Of a DNA stretch of 16,651 bases, positions 1 through 8,966 are shown in pieces. Under the pieces are notes generated by a model. It did not search any database, was not told where the DNA came from, and saw nothing but the letters and a program-made list of their open reading frames with translations. Position 1 is the first letter of the stretch. Each line of letters begins with the position of its first letter. The stretch comes from Clostridia bacterium (GTDB taxonomy: Bacteria; Bacillota_E; RBS10-35; JAJYVN01): assembly GCA_027335515.1 (NCBI GenBank), contig DAHWHT010000117.1, forward strand, positions 1 through 16,651. Reading direction: 5' to 3'. The position numbers were made by a program, and so were the translations under genes.

Positions 1-53
1 TCCGGGGCACGATCCGCGTAACGACCGGGAGCACGACTTCCAAACTTTCGCCG

Positions 54-83
54 AGCATACCAGCCCGCTCGTCGCACCGTCAA
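54..83 (-). promoter_or_regulatory. Candidate sigma-A promoter reading out of the left edge
   Basis: On the minus strand a TTGACG box (78-83) is followed after 18 bases by TATGCT (54-59). A TG dinucleotide one base before the -10 box (61-62) makes it an extended -10. Transcription would start near 47 and leave the window. It lies just downstream of the permease stop, so it may drive the next minus-strand gene; GTG codons at 34 and 10 are possible starts, but too little sequence remains to tell. The -35 matches consensus at 5 of 6 bases and the -10 at 4 of 6. In a GC-rich genome such AT-rich matches are uncommon, but this rests on pattern only. Confidence 0.45.
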
Positions 84-108
84 GCCACGGGCGGCGGGGG
101 GGGCGCCG

Positions 109-1632
109 TCAGGCGCGGCGCAGGGCCTCGACGGGTTCCAACTCGGATGCCAGGTAGGCCGGGTACGTTCCAAACAGCACCCCAATCCCGGCCGCCGCCA
201 GAAGGGCCACGCCCAGCGCCCCCGGCAGCGGCGCCGCCTTGACCCCATAGTGTTGCAGGAGTTGCACCCCGCCAAAGCCGGCCAGCCACCCGAGCGCACC
301 GCCCACCCCGCACAGCAGCAGGGCCTCCAGTACGAACTGATACAACAGGTCCCCCTGCAGCGCGCCCAGCGCCTTGCGCAGTCCGATCTCCACCGTCCGC
401 TCGCGCACCGACACCAGCATGATGTTCATGACGCCGATCCCACCGACCAGGAGCGACACGCCCGCGATCGCCGTCAGCATCAGCGTCAAGACCCGGTTTG
501 CCGCATCGGCCTGTTTGACCAGCGCATCCAGACTCTGCACGGACACCGCGGGGCCGCCGCCGCCCGGCAAGACCAGTTGGCCGCCACCGCCGCCGCCGCA
601 GCCCGGGCACATGCCAAAGGCACCCGGACCCGGAAAGCCGCCCGCAAACGGACCCACCCCCTTGAATCCGCCCGGCGCGCCACCCCCGGACGGGCCCAGG
701 TGAAAGGTGTAGCTCAGGATCCGTTGCGCCTGCAGGACCGCCGGCTGCACCTCGGCCCGGCTCTTGGCCTTCATCCAGATGGCGGACACCTCGGTATTGT
801 CGGTCAGCCACTCCGCCGTCCGCTCCGGAATCAGCACACTCGCGCCGATCCCGGTCCCCAGGGCCACGGTCTGCTGTGGCGACGGCCCCTTCCCGCTCCC
901 ACTCCCGCTACTGCTCCCACTCCCACTGCCGCTCCCGCCGGAACTGGCGGTGGCGCCCCCCGTCCCACTTCCGCCGCCCGAACCCGATGCGGCGGAACTG
1001 GACCCCCCGCCGGAGAGGGCGGGCAACGACCCCATGGGCACACCCCCCGGCTGGGCCGCGAGCACACCGATCACGCGGAAGGGCACCTGCCCGATGTAGA
1101 TCTGCTGGCCGATCGGATCCAGGCCGCCAAACAGCGTGACCGCCGCGGTATGCCCCAGCACGGCCACATCCAGGGCATGGCGTTCCTCCGTGGCGTTCAG
1201 GAAGGTCCCCGCCGCGACCTTCGCCTTGCGGATCTTGAGCAGGGCCGGGGTGACCCCCAGCACCGTCGGGGACGAGGACGTATTGGCCCCCACCAATCGC
1301 CAGCGCACCGGCGCGTTCAGGCCGACCACGGGCATGACGGCCGAGGCGAACGGCACGCCCCCGGTCAGCGTGGCGGCGGTGGCGCGGGTCAGACGGACCA
1401 ACCCGCTGTGGCTCTGGATGCTGATGACGTTCGTGCCCAGCGCCTGATACTGCGCCGCCACCGCCAGGCGCGCCCCCTGACCGACCGCCAGCAGGCTCAC
1501 CACCGAGGCCACCCCGATGCTGACACCCAAAACGGTCAGCACCGAACGCAGGCCGCCGGTCCGCACCCCGTCCACGGCAACCTCGATCCCGGCGGCAAGC
1601 CGGACCAACCAGCTCCAGATCGTGCGCAGCAT
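109..1632 (-). CDS. MacB/YknZ-type ABC transporter permease with Gly/Ser-rich insertions
   Basis: This 507-residue protein is the membrane subunit of an ABC export or mechanotransmission system of the MacB/FtsX family. A transmembrane segment lies at about 31-50, followed by a large extracytoplasmic domain (about 55-375) and three C-terminal segments at about 380-405, 430-455 and 470-492. The family-typical block GGIGVMNIMLVSVRER follows residue 396 and precedes the EIGLRKALGA coupling region. The start is the ATG at 1632, two bases after the adaptor stop, with an AAGGGA ribosome-binding site five bases upstream; the longer open frame upstream lies inside the adaptor gene. The extracytoplasmic domain is interrupted by an almost pure Gly/Ser stretch (208-248) and a Gly-rich stretch (314-360) containing a CPGC motif (342-345). 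These are not typical of the family. The exported substrate cannot be told from sequence. Confidence 0.92.
   Translation of the reverse strand: MLRTIWSWLVRLAAGIEVAVDGVRTGGLRSVLTVLGVSIGVASVVSLLAVGQGARLAVAAQYQALGTNVISIQSHSGLVRLTRATAATLTGGVPFASAVMPVVGLNAPVRWRLVGANTSSSPTVLGVTPALLKIRKAKVAAGTFLNATEERHALDVAVLGHTAAVTLFGGLDPIGQQIYIGQVPFRVIGVLAAQPGGVPMGSLPALSGGGSSSAASGSGGGSGTGGATASSGGSGSGSGSSSGSGSGKGPSPQQTVALGTGIGASVLIPERTAEWLTDNTEVSAIWMKAKSRAEVQPAVLQAQRILSYTFHLGPSGGGAPGGFKGVGPFAGGFPGPGAFGMCPGCGGGGGGQLVLPGGGGPAVSVQSLDALVKQADAANRVLTLMLTAIAGVSLLVGGIGVMNIMLVSVRERTVEIGLRKALGALQGDLLYQFVLEALLLCGVGGALGWLAGFGGVQLLQHYGVKAAPLPGALGVALLAAAGIGVLFGTYPAYLASELEPVEALRRA
889..1011 (-). repeat. Low-complexity Gly/Ser-coding tract inside the permease gene
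   Basis: About 41 codons encode almost only glycine and serine, with a few Ala and Thr (permease residues 208-248). The codons vary, so this is imperfect low complexity and not a clean tandem repeat. It reads in frame and falls in the extracytoplasmic domain, where a flexible linker could be tolerated. Confidence 0.7.
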
Positions 1633-1634
1633 GG

Positions 1635-3350
1635 CTATCCCTTCCCTGCCGCAACCGGCTTGCCCGCGATGCCCGCCTTGGCCACCGCCACGCTCTTCAC
1701 AGGCCCTCCGGCGCGCACCAAGGACTTGACCGGCAGGGCGCGGCCGAGGGCCTTGGCTCGGATGGCACCCGACGATGTGGACGTCGACGCGCCGCTGGTC
1801 GCGCCGGCCGGCAGGGCCTGGCCGGCCATGCCCGTCACCACCGATTCCCCGGCCTTCAGCCCGGAGAGGATCTGGGCCCAGTGGCTGTTGACCAACCCCA
1901 CCTTGACCCGCACCGACTGCGGCGTTCCTCCATGGAGCACCACCACTTCGGTGTGGCTCCCCTGCTGGATCAGGGCCCACACCGGTACCAGCAGGGCGTT
2001 TTTGACCGTACGGATCACGATGCGGGCATCCGCCGTCATGCCGGGCTTGAGGACCGAGGTATGTCCGACGGTGATGCCCACGGAAAAGGTGGCCAAACCG
2101 TTCTGCGCGTTCTGCCCCATGCTGGCGACGTTCTGAACCCGGCCCATGAAGACCCGCCCCGGCAACCCGGGGCTCGTGATCTCGACGGACTGGCCCGCGT
2201 GCACGTTCGCCACCTGCAGTTCGTCCACTTGGATATTAAGGTTCATGCTGGAGTTGTTGAAGACGTTGCCGAAAAACTGCCCCGAACTCACCGACTCCCC
2301 GGCGTTCAGATTGAGAAAACCGACGATACCGGAGAGTCTGGAGCGCACCGTCAACGCCCGCAGGTGCTGCTCGTCGATGTGCAGCGTCGTCAGGTCCTGC
2401 GCGACGGTCGCCTGGGCCTGTTCGATCGCGGTCACCGCCGCGGAGCCACCGATGACCAGCAGGGGTTGGCCCTTGGTCACCCAACCATTGTCCTGCACCC
2501 CCACACTCTGCACCGTCCCGGCCACCGGCGCGTTGACGACCGTCGAGCGGCCATACCCGCTGACGGTGGTGGTATGCGGCAGGGTGTAGGTGCCGTGCGG
2601 GGTGTGGATGGTGACGGTGCCCTTCAGCCCGGGCGTCACCAGCCCAGGGTTCTGCAGTTGGATGGTCGCCGGGTAGACCACAAAGCCGTTGGTCGGCGTC
2701 GGGTTGGGCGAAATCGCCGTGATCACCCCGTCGACGTGACCGGAAAACTGCGAAAAGCGCACCGTCACCGGATCCCCGACCGCCGCCACGTGGTAGTCGT
2801 ACGGCACCAGGCCGGCCTGCATCACCACCTTGGCGTCGTTGACCACGGTGGCCAGCACCTGCCCCGAGGTCACGCTGTTGCCCTGAGAGGCCTTGAGGTG
2901 AACGACGCGACCCGTCTGCGGGGCATAGACCGTGATGCCCCGGGTCGGTTGCACCTTGGACACCTGGGCCAGGGGCACCCCGGCCGTCGAAGCCAGTGCC
3001 TGCTCGTCCCGCTGCAGGCGCACCTTATCCTGACGGATGGTGTCCACCATCGTCGGGTTCTTGAGGATTGCCAGCACCTCGCCCTTGTGCACCACCGAGC
3101 CCTGATGGACGTTCACCTTGACGACGGTGCCGGATACCGGGATCTGCAGCCCGTTGGCAAACTGCGGGTTGAGGGGCCCGAAGCCCACCACATCGGCGAC
3201 CATGGTGCCGCGCCGCGCCTGCGAGACCGCATACACCGGCTTGGCCGGCTTGGACGCCACGGACAGGCGCTGCCGGGCGTAATACGCACCGCCACCGATC
3301 GCCGCCAGCACCGCCACCGCCGCGACCAGGCCCCTAACCCGCACGTCCAT
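1635..3350 (-). CDS. HlyD/MacA/YknX-family adaptor, apparently internally duplicated
   Basis: This 571-residue adaptor would link the ABC exporter to its substrate or cell-envelope partner. It has a short basic N-terminus and one membrane anchor (about 7-24), then an extracytoplasmic domain. Two successive sets of adaptor modules are visible. Set one has biotinyl-lipoyl halves near 69-97 and 138-170 and a beta-barrel near 172-250. Set two has lipoyl halves near 270-300 and 332-365 and a barrel plus membrane-proximal part near 368-508. Typical family members have one set and about 350-420 residues, so a duplication or fusion is likely. The tail (about 512-571) is Ala/Gly/Lys/Val-rich low complexity. 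I chose the ATG at 3350 because a membrane anchor follows directly and the gene then overlaps the ATPase by 17 bases, suggesting translational coupling. The frame is open farther upstream, but only inside the ATPase gene. Confidence 0.88.
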   Translation of the reverse strand: MDVRVRGLVAAVAVLAAIGGGAYYARQRLSVASKPAKPVYAVSQARRGTMVADVVGFGPLNPQFANGLQIPVSGTVVKVNVHQGSVVHKGEVLAILKNPTMVDTIRQDKVRLQRDEQALASTAGVPLAQVSKVQPTRGITVYAPQTGRVVHLKASQGNSVTSGQVLATVVNDAKVVMQAGLVPYDYHVAAVGDPVTVRFSQFSGHVDGVITAISPNPTPTNGFVVYPATIQLQNPGLVTPGLKGTVTIHTPHGTYTLPHTTTVSGYGRSTVVNAPVAGTVQSVGVQDNGWVTKGQPLLVIGGSAAVTAIEQAQATVAQDLTTLHIDEQHLRALTVRSRLSGIVGFLNLNAGESVSSGQFFGNVFNNSSMNLNIQVDELQVANVHAGQSVEITSPGLPGRVFMGRVQNVASMGQNAQNGLATFSVGITVGHTSVLKPGMTADARIVIRTVKNALLVPVWALIQQGSHTEVVVLHGGTPQSVRVKVGLVNSHWAQILSGLKAGESVVTGMAGQALPAGATSGASTSTSSGAIRAKALGRALPVKSLVRAGGPVKSVAVAKAGIAGKPVAAGKG

Positions 3351-4086
3351 CCACCCCTTCGGCCTCAGCCCAGGATGCCAACAACTGCTCGGCGGACAGG
3401 CGCTCGACGATCGTCTCCTGAGAGGAGATGCGCCCATCCCGCAGGCGGATCAACCGCGAGCCGTGGCGCGCGATATCCGGTTCGTGGGTCACCTGGATGA
3501 TCGTCTGCCCCTCGGCGTTGAGCTGCTGAAAGAGCGCCATGATGCCTTCACCCGTGCGGGAATCCAGCGCGCCCGTCGGCTCATCGGCCAGGATGAGGGC
3601 GGGCTCGGCGATCAGGGCACGCGCGATGGCTGCGCGCTGCTGCTGGCCTCCCGACACCTCCGTCGGTCGCCGGTCGGCCAGATCCTCGATACCGACGGCC
3701 CTGAGAACCGCGAGGGCACGCCGCCGCCGCGCCATGCCGCCGATGCCGCGATACACCAGCGGCATCGCGACGTTGGCGGCGAGGGTGAGCCGGGGCAGGA
3801 GGAAAAAGCTTTGAAAAACGAAACCGATGCGCCCGTTGCGCTCCCTGGCCAATCCCCGGCCGCCCAGCCGTTCCATCGAACGGCCGGCCAGGCGGTAGGT
3901 GCCCTCGCTTGGCCGGTCCAGGAGGCCAAGGAGGTTCATCAGGGTGGACTTTCCCGAACCCGACGGCCCCATCACCGACACGAACTCGCCCGACTCAACC
4001 TCAAGTTCCACGTCGCGCACCGCCACCACGGCGGCGCGGCCACTCCCGTAGCGTTTGGCGATCCCCTTCAACTCAATGAGTGCCAC
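3334..4086 (-). CDS. MacB/LolD/YknY-type ABC transporter ATPase
   Basis: This 250-residue nucleotide-binding subunit powers the permease and adaptor encoded directly downstream. It has Walker [10 protein letters not shown] (40-48), the Q-loop glutamine at 92, the signature VSGGQQQR (144-151), Walker B running into [10 protein letters not shown] (166-175) and the switch histidine H201. The [10 protein letters not shown] form and the compact length are typical of the LolD/MacB/FtsE branch. The start is GTG at 4086. A run of nine G residues (4092-4100, read on the minus strand) ends five bases before it and probably serves as the ribosome-binding site. It is the first gene of the three-gene unit ATPase-adaptor-permease. 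An intrinsic terminator lies upstream, so the unit probably has its own promoter in 4087-4150, though I see no convincing one there. Confidence 0.95.
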   Translation of the reverse strand: MALIELKGIAKRYGSGRAAVVAVRDVELEVESGEFVSVMGPSGSGKSTLMNLLGLLDRPSEGTYRLAGRSMERLGGRGLARERNGRIGFVFQSFFLLPRLTLAANVAMPLVYRGIGGMARRRRALAVLRAVGIEDLADRRPTEVSGGQQQRAAIARALIAEPALILADEPTGALDSRTGEGIMALFQQLNAEGQTIIQVTHEPDIARHGSRLIRLRDGRISSQETIVERLSAEQLLASWAEAEGVDGRAG

Positions 4087-4152
4087 CGCCGCCCCCCCCC
4101 GCCGTGTGACGCCGCCGCCGCCCGGATGGTTCCCCGTGCCAACCCAGCAGAC

Positions 4153-4190
4153 AAAAACAGGGGACGGCGGGCAAACCCCGCACCGTCCCC
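4153..4190 (-). terminator. Rho-independent terminator after the UgpC-type ATPase gene
   Basis: Read on the minus strand, arm GGGGACGG (4183-4190) pairs perfectly with CCGTCCCC (4160-4167). An inner CGGG/CCCG stem (4177-4180 with 4168-4171) closes a five-base loop, with a two-base bulge at 4181-4182 between the stems. A T-rich tract containing TTTTT (4153-4157) follows. It sits about 30 bases past the stop of the upstream gene and separates it from the export operon. Confidence 0.88.
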
Positions 4191-4219
4191 CGTTCCGCCG
4201 GCCGCCCCCATCGGAAAGC

Positions 4220-5323
<1,104 letters not shown>

Positions 5324-5501
5324 GGCTCTGTCCCCTTCCGTGTGCGCCAGCTCGGTGCCCGGCGACCGGCCCGCCGCGCGCCGCAGGCCGCAGCCCGACG
5401 GATCATTCGTGGCAACGCCTTACGCCGCCGCCCACCGGGATTCCTGCCGAGGTGCTCCAACCTCCAGAAAATCAGCGCCGGGTCGGCGGTAGCGATCCTG
5501 G

Positions 5502-6575
5502 CTAGCCGGCGATCGTGCCCGCCGACGGCCGCTGCGCTGCGCGGGAGACGGCGCCGTCGGGACCCGGGGCCTCTTCAAAGTAGCGGACCCGCTCCTTTTT
5601 GAACTCCCGGCTGCTCCACAGTGCCTGCCGCTGCGTGATACCGGTCCGGGCGGCGATGGCGTCGAGGGTGCGCACGCACTCCTCCCGCGTGCGCCCGTGG
5701 ACCATCGTGTAGACGTTGTAGGGAAAATCCGGATAGACCGGGCGCAGATAGCAATGGCTGACCGCGGCAAAGGCGGCCATCTGGGCGCCGACCTCCTCAA
5801 CGCGCTCGACGGGCACCTGCCAGACCCCCATGGCGTTGCTGACAAAACCCGCGTTCTGGTGGCGCAGCACGGCCGAAAAGCGGCGCATCTTGCCGCTGGC
5901 GGTCATGGCGGCACACCACTGGAAGACGCCGTCCAGGCCCACGCCCAACTCGGCCGCATACCCGTCGAACGGCCGCGAGACGTGCGGCAGGTCGCGCTGC
6001 AACACGCGGATGAAGGCGATGTCGCGCGGATCCAGCGGGGCGCGCTGGCCGCGGGTCACATCCGCCGCCCCGTAGATCCGCTGTCCCTCCTGCGCCTCCG
6101 GCGACCGCTCGCCGGCGACATCCAGACGCACCCCGATCTTGAAGAGCCGCAGCGTCGGCAGCACCCGCGTCTGCAGGGCGCCCGTGCGCGCACCCAGCGC
6201 CTGGGCGGCGGCGGCCACCTCCTGACCCGGCGGCACCGCGAGCGTAAACCACAGGTTGTATTCGTGCTGGCGGGCGTAGTTGTGGCTGACCCCGGGATGG
6301 TCGGAGATCTGCTGCGCGGCCGCCTCCAGCCGCTCGGGCGCAAACCGCATCGCGACCAGCGTCGATTGGTAGCCCAGGGCGCGGGTGTCGAAGATCGCGC
6401 TGATCTGCCGGATGACCCGCGCCTCGCGCAATCGGGCGATGCGGGCCAGCACCTCATCCTCGCCCAGGTCGACCGCCGCGCCCAGCGCGCGGTAGGGCAC
6501 GGCTTCCAGGGGAAAATCCTCCTGAATCCGATTGAGCAGGCGGCGGTCGGCCGCATCCATCTCGTGCAGTGCCAT
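5502..6575 (-). CDS. ahbAB: Fused siroheme decarboxylase AhbA-AhbB (NirDL-like), Lrp/AsnC-related
   Basis: This 357-residue protein contains two tandem AsnC/Lrp-like units. The N-half (about 1-155) has a winged-helix region, then HEYNLWFT (104-111) and LPTLRLFKIGVRLD (139-152). The C-half (about 180-335) has FSAVLRHQNAGF (233-244), SNAMGVWQVP (246-255), SHCYLRP (273-279), PYNVYTMVHGR (285-295) and a REFKKERVRYF tail. These blocks are those of AhbA/AhbB and NirD/L/G/H, which decarboxylate siroheme to didecarboxysiroheme on the way to heme b or heme d1. They are often misannotated as transcriptional regulators. Separate subunits are common; a fused NirDL form is known in some denitrifiers. Which half equals A and which B is tentative. 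The ATG has GGGGAGGG six bases upstream, and pgpA ends 20 bases before it, so it is probably the last gene of the suf-promoter operon. No AhbC/AhbD or nitrite reductase gene is in the window. Confidence 0.88.
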   Translation of the reverse strand: MALHEMDAADRRLLNRIQEDFPLEAVPYRALGAAVDLGEDEVLARIARLREARVIRQISAIFDTRALGYQSTLVAMRFAPERLEAAAQQISDHPGVSHNYARQHEYNLWFTLAVPPGQEVAAAAQALGARTGALQTRVLPTLRLFKIGVRLDVAGERSPEAQEGQRIYGAADVTRGQRAPLDPRDIAFIRVLQRDLPHVSRPFDGYAAELGVGLDGVFQWCAAMTASGKMRRFSAVLRHQNAGFVSNAMGVWQVPVERVEEVGAQMAAFAAVSHCYLRPVYPDFPYNVYTMVHGRTREECVRTLDAIAARTGITQRQALWSSREFKKERVRYFEEAPGPDGAVSRAAQRPSAGTIAG

Positions 6576-6595
6576 GTGGAGCCCTCCCCGAAGCG

Positions 6596-7126
6596 TCAGC
6601 CTTCCCGCCCGTCCACCGGTGTGGAACCGTGCTGGCGGTGGGCGATCCGCGCCGCGGCGGCCGCGGCGATCGCCGCGATCAGGTCATCCAAGAACGTATT
6701 GCAGCGGCCATCGGCATGCCCGGCCCGATCGACAACCCCCACCACGCCCGGCTTGACCTTGTCCAGATAGCCGAAGTTCGTGAACCCGATGCTACCGTAA
6801 ATGTTGACCACGGCCAACGCCAGCACCTCATCGATCCCATACAGCGGGTCATCGTGGGCGACCGCCCCCTGCAGCGGCGCCGGCAACGCGCCGCGCTCCG
6901 CAAGCTCATCCAGGGCGATGCCGGTCAGGAGGGCGTTGCAGACCTCGCGCTTGGCCAACACCGCCTCAAGACTGTCCATGCACTCGGAAAGCGTCAGTTC
7001 CGGGATATAGGGCAACTGCAGCCGGCACACCAAGGTGGCCAGGGCCCGCATCCCCACACCGCGCGCCGCCAGCCGCTCCACGCACAGGGCCAACGCCGCG
7101 TCGCCCTCCGGCGTATGGGCCCGCAT
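6596..7126 (-). CDS. pgpA: Phosphatidylglycerophosphatase A family protein (YutG-like)
   Basis: This 176-residue soluble protein resembles the YutG branch of the PgpA family found in Gram-positive bacteria. PgpA enzymes dephosphorylate phosphatidylglycerophosphate to phosphatidylglycerol. Visible family blocks are LTLSECMDSLEAVLAKREV (45-63), LYGIDEVLALAVVNIYGSIG (95-114), NFGYLDKVKPG (117-127) and CNTFLDDLIAAIAAAAAARI (142-161), with an acidic DD pair at 147-148. No long hydrophobic segment is seen other than the Ala-rich helix. I chose the ATG at 7126, which has GGGAG (7133-7137) six bases upstream. An ATG at 7144 would add six residues but has no well-spaced ribosome-binding site. It lies between sufU and ahbAB in one unit. 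The activity is assigned by family only; YutG-type members are less studied than E. coli PgpA. Confidence 0.85.
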   Translation of the reverse strand: MRAHTPEGDAALALCVERLAARGVGMRALATLVCRLQLPYIPELTLSECMDSLEAVLAKREVCNALLTGIALDELAERGALPAPLQGAVAHDDPLYGIDEVLALAVVNIYGSIGFTNFGYLDKVKPGVVGVVDRAGHADGRCNTFLDDLIAAIAAAAAARIAHRQHGSTPVDGREG

Positions 7127-7155
7127 CCCGTTCTCCCGTCCCATCCTGCCGGCCG

Positions 7156-7635
7156 TCAAGCGTCGGCCTCCCCGGCCGCGTCGCCGCTCAAAGCGTGGAG
7201 CGCCGCGTTCCAGGCCAACGTGGCGCACTTGACCCGCACCGGAAACCGCGCGACCCCGGAAAGGGCCGCAAGGTCCCCCATGCCCTCCAGTTCCGCCTCC
7301 GGGATGGTCTGGCCCATCAGCATCGCCTTGAAGCGGGCGCTCAGGGCCACCGCATCCTGCGCGGTGCGGCCGCGCAACGCCTCGGTCATCAACGAGGCCG
7401 ACGCCATGCTGATGGAACAGCCGCGGCCCTCAAAGCGCAGGTCGGCGATGCGGCCGCCTTCGAGCCGCGCGCTGACGCGAATCTCGTCACCGCAGGTCGG
7501 GTTTTGCAACTCTGCCGTCGCGGCACCGTCGCCGGTCACGCTGCCGCGGTTGCGCGGGCGCCGATAGTGGTCGAGGATCACCTCGCGATACAGTTCCTCA
7601 AGCTGGTCGTCGCCGGCGGTGCGGGCATCAGGCAT
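7156..7635 (-). CDS. sufU: SufU Fe-S assembly protein (zinc-dependent sulfurtransferase)
   Basis: This 159-residue SufU accepts persulfide sulfur from SufS during Fe-S cluster assembly. The expected zinc ligands are present: C48 and D50 in NPTCGD, C73 in GCSIS and C137 in KCATLAW. The extra segment between the second and third cysteines (about 85-130) distinguishes SufU from IscU. The ATG at 7635 overlaps the sufS stop by eight bases and has GAGGGAG seven bases upstream. A longer frame upstream lies inside sufS and adds unrelated residues. The immediate neighbour SufS is its known partner in Bacillus-type systems. Confidence 0.95.
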   Translation of the reverse strand: MPDARTAGDDQLEELYREVILDHYRRPRNRGSVTGDGAATAELQNPTCGDEIRVSARLEGGRIADLRFEGRGCSISMASASLMTEALRGRTAQDAVALSARFKAMLMGQTIPEAELEGMGDLAALSGVARFPVRVKCATLAWNAALHALSGDAAGEADA

Positions 7636-8875
7636 GGAAAAACTCCCTCGCCCGCTCAATGGCGCCGCACAGGGCGTCGACATCGGCGGTCGTGTTGTAC
7701 AGGGCGAAGCTGGCGCGCGCGGTGGCCACCACGCCCAGATGGCGCATCAGCGGCTGGGCGCAGTGGTGGCCGGCCCGAATGGCGACGCCCTCCTGGTCCA
7801 GAACCTGCGCCAGGTCGTGGGGATGAACGCCCTCCACGTTGAAGGTCACCAGCGCCCCGCGCGGGGCGGGCGGCCCATACACCGTCACCCCGGCCATACC
7901 GCCGATGCGTTCCAGGGCATAGGCGGTCAGCGACGCCTCATGCGCGGCCACCGCCTCCATCCCCACGCCGCGCAAAAAGCCGACCGCGGCGGCGAGGCCC
8001 ACCGCGCCCGGGACGTTGGGCGTGCCGGCTTCGAACTTATAGGGAACGGCGTTCCATGTCGACTCCTCCAGCTCGACGCGCAGGATCATCTCGCCGCCGC
8101 CCAGGAAGGGCTCCATCTCCTCCAGGCGGGACGGACGACCGTAGAGCACACCGATGCCCATCGGGGCATACATCTTGTGGCCGGAAAACGCCAGGAAGTC
8201 GCAGCCAAGCGCCTCCACGTCCACGGGAAGGTGGGGCACGCTCTGCGCGGCATCCACCACGGTCAGCGCGCCTGCCGCGCGCGCGCGGCGGCAGAGTTCC
8301 GCCGCCGGGGTGATGGTGCCCAACACATTGGAGCAGTGGGTGAAGGCCACCACCCGGGTCCGCGGCCCCAGGACCGCATCCAGGGCCTCGGGCTCCAGAC
8401 GCCCCCGTTCATCCAGGGCGACAAAGCGCAACCGGGCGCCGGTCTCCCGCGCCACCATCTGCCAGGGCACGAGGTTGCTGTGGTGCTCCATGGGTGTCAG
8501 AACAATCTCGTCACCGGGCCGCAGCCGACGCCGCCCCCACGCCCAGGCGACCAGGTTGAGTGCCTCGGTGGCGTTGCGCAAAAAGACCACGCCGCGCGGG
8601 TCCGGCGCGCCCAGGAACGCCGCCAGCTGGGTCCGCGCGGCCTCGTAGGCGGCGGTAGCCTCCTCCCCCAGGGCGTGAATCGCACGGTGGACGTTGGCGT
8701 TGTAGCGCAGATAGACGCCCTGCTCGGCCTCGATCACCTCAAGTGGCTTTTGGGTGGTCGCCGCGTTGTCCAGATACACCAGCGGCCGGCCGTGGACCCG
8801 GCGCTCCAGGATCGGGAACCGTGCCCGCAGGGCCGCGACGTCCAGCGCCGTATCGCGCGTTGTGCCGCCGATCAA
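7628..8875 (-). CDS. sufS: SufS cysteine desulfurase (PLP-dependent)
   Basis: This 415-residue group II cysteine desulfurase converts cysteine to alanine and passes persulfide sulfur to SufU. The PLP lysine is K234 in SGHKMY. H131 (EHHSN) would stack on PLP, D208 and Q211 (VVDAAQ) contact the cofactor, and the catalytic cysteine is C372 in RAGHHCAQP. The extended LYLRYNANVHR-like region near 55-64 and the RASF end (387-390) are also typical. The start is TTG at 8875, supported by GGAAGGAG nine bases upstream and by the correct N-terminus (LDVAALRARFPIL). The 91-base gap from sufD holds this ribosome-binding site and nothing else I recognise. Confidence 0.96.
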   Translation of the reverse strand: MIGGTTRDTALDVAALRARFPILERRVHGRPLVYLDNAATTQKPLEVIEAEQGVYLRYNANVHRAIHALGEEATAAYEAARTQLAAFLGAPDPRGVVFLRNATEALNLVAWAWGRRRLRPGDEIVLTPMEHHSNLVPWQMVARETGARLRFVALDERGRLEPEALDAVLGPRTRVVAFTHCSNVLGTITPAAELCRRARAAGALTVVDAAQSVPHLPVDVEALGCDFLAFSGHKMYAPMGIGVLYGRPSRLEEMEPFLGGGEMILRVELEESTWNAVPYKFEAGTPNVPGAVGLAAAVGFLRGVGMEAVAAHEASLTAYALERIGGMAGVTVYGPPAPRGALVTFNVEGVHPHDLAQVLDQEGVAIRAGHHCAQPLMRHLGVVATARASFALYNTTADVDALCGAIERAREFFHA

Positions 8876-8884
8876 CCTGGATCG

Positions 8885-8892
8885 CTCCTTCC
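8885..8892 (-). promoter_or_regulatory. Ribosome-binding site deciding the TTG start of sufS
   Basis: GGAAGGAG on the minus strand ends nine bases before the TTG at 8875. It is the strongest Shine-Dalgarno match in the cluster and supports a rare start codon at the position predicted from homology. Confidence 0.75.
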
Positions 8893-8966
8893 AAATCCCC
8901 AGCCGGCCACCCCCAAGCGGGCCCCCGGGCGGCGCACCCAGCCGCGACGGAGCCGGCCAAGGAGCC

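Noticed and set aside
250..2136. A plus-strand open frame of 628 codons opposite the permease and adaptor
   Set aside because: It is an antisense shadow of well-supported genes with low-complexity translation and no recognisable domain. The same holds for frames at 1881-3500, 7619-9649 and 14058-15878.
5502..6575. Reading the ahbAB product as an Lrp/AsnC transcription regulator
   Set aside because: The two-unit architecture and the FSAVLRH, SHCYLRP and PYNVYTMVHGR blocks fit siroheme decarboxylase; typical Lrp regulators are about 150 residues with one unit.
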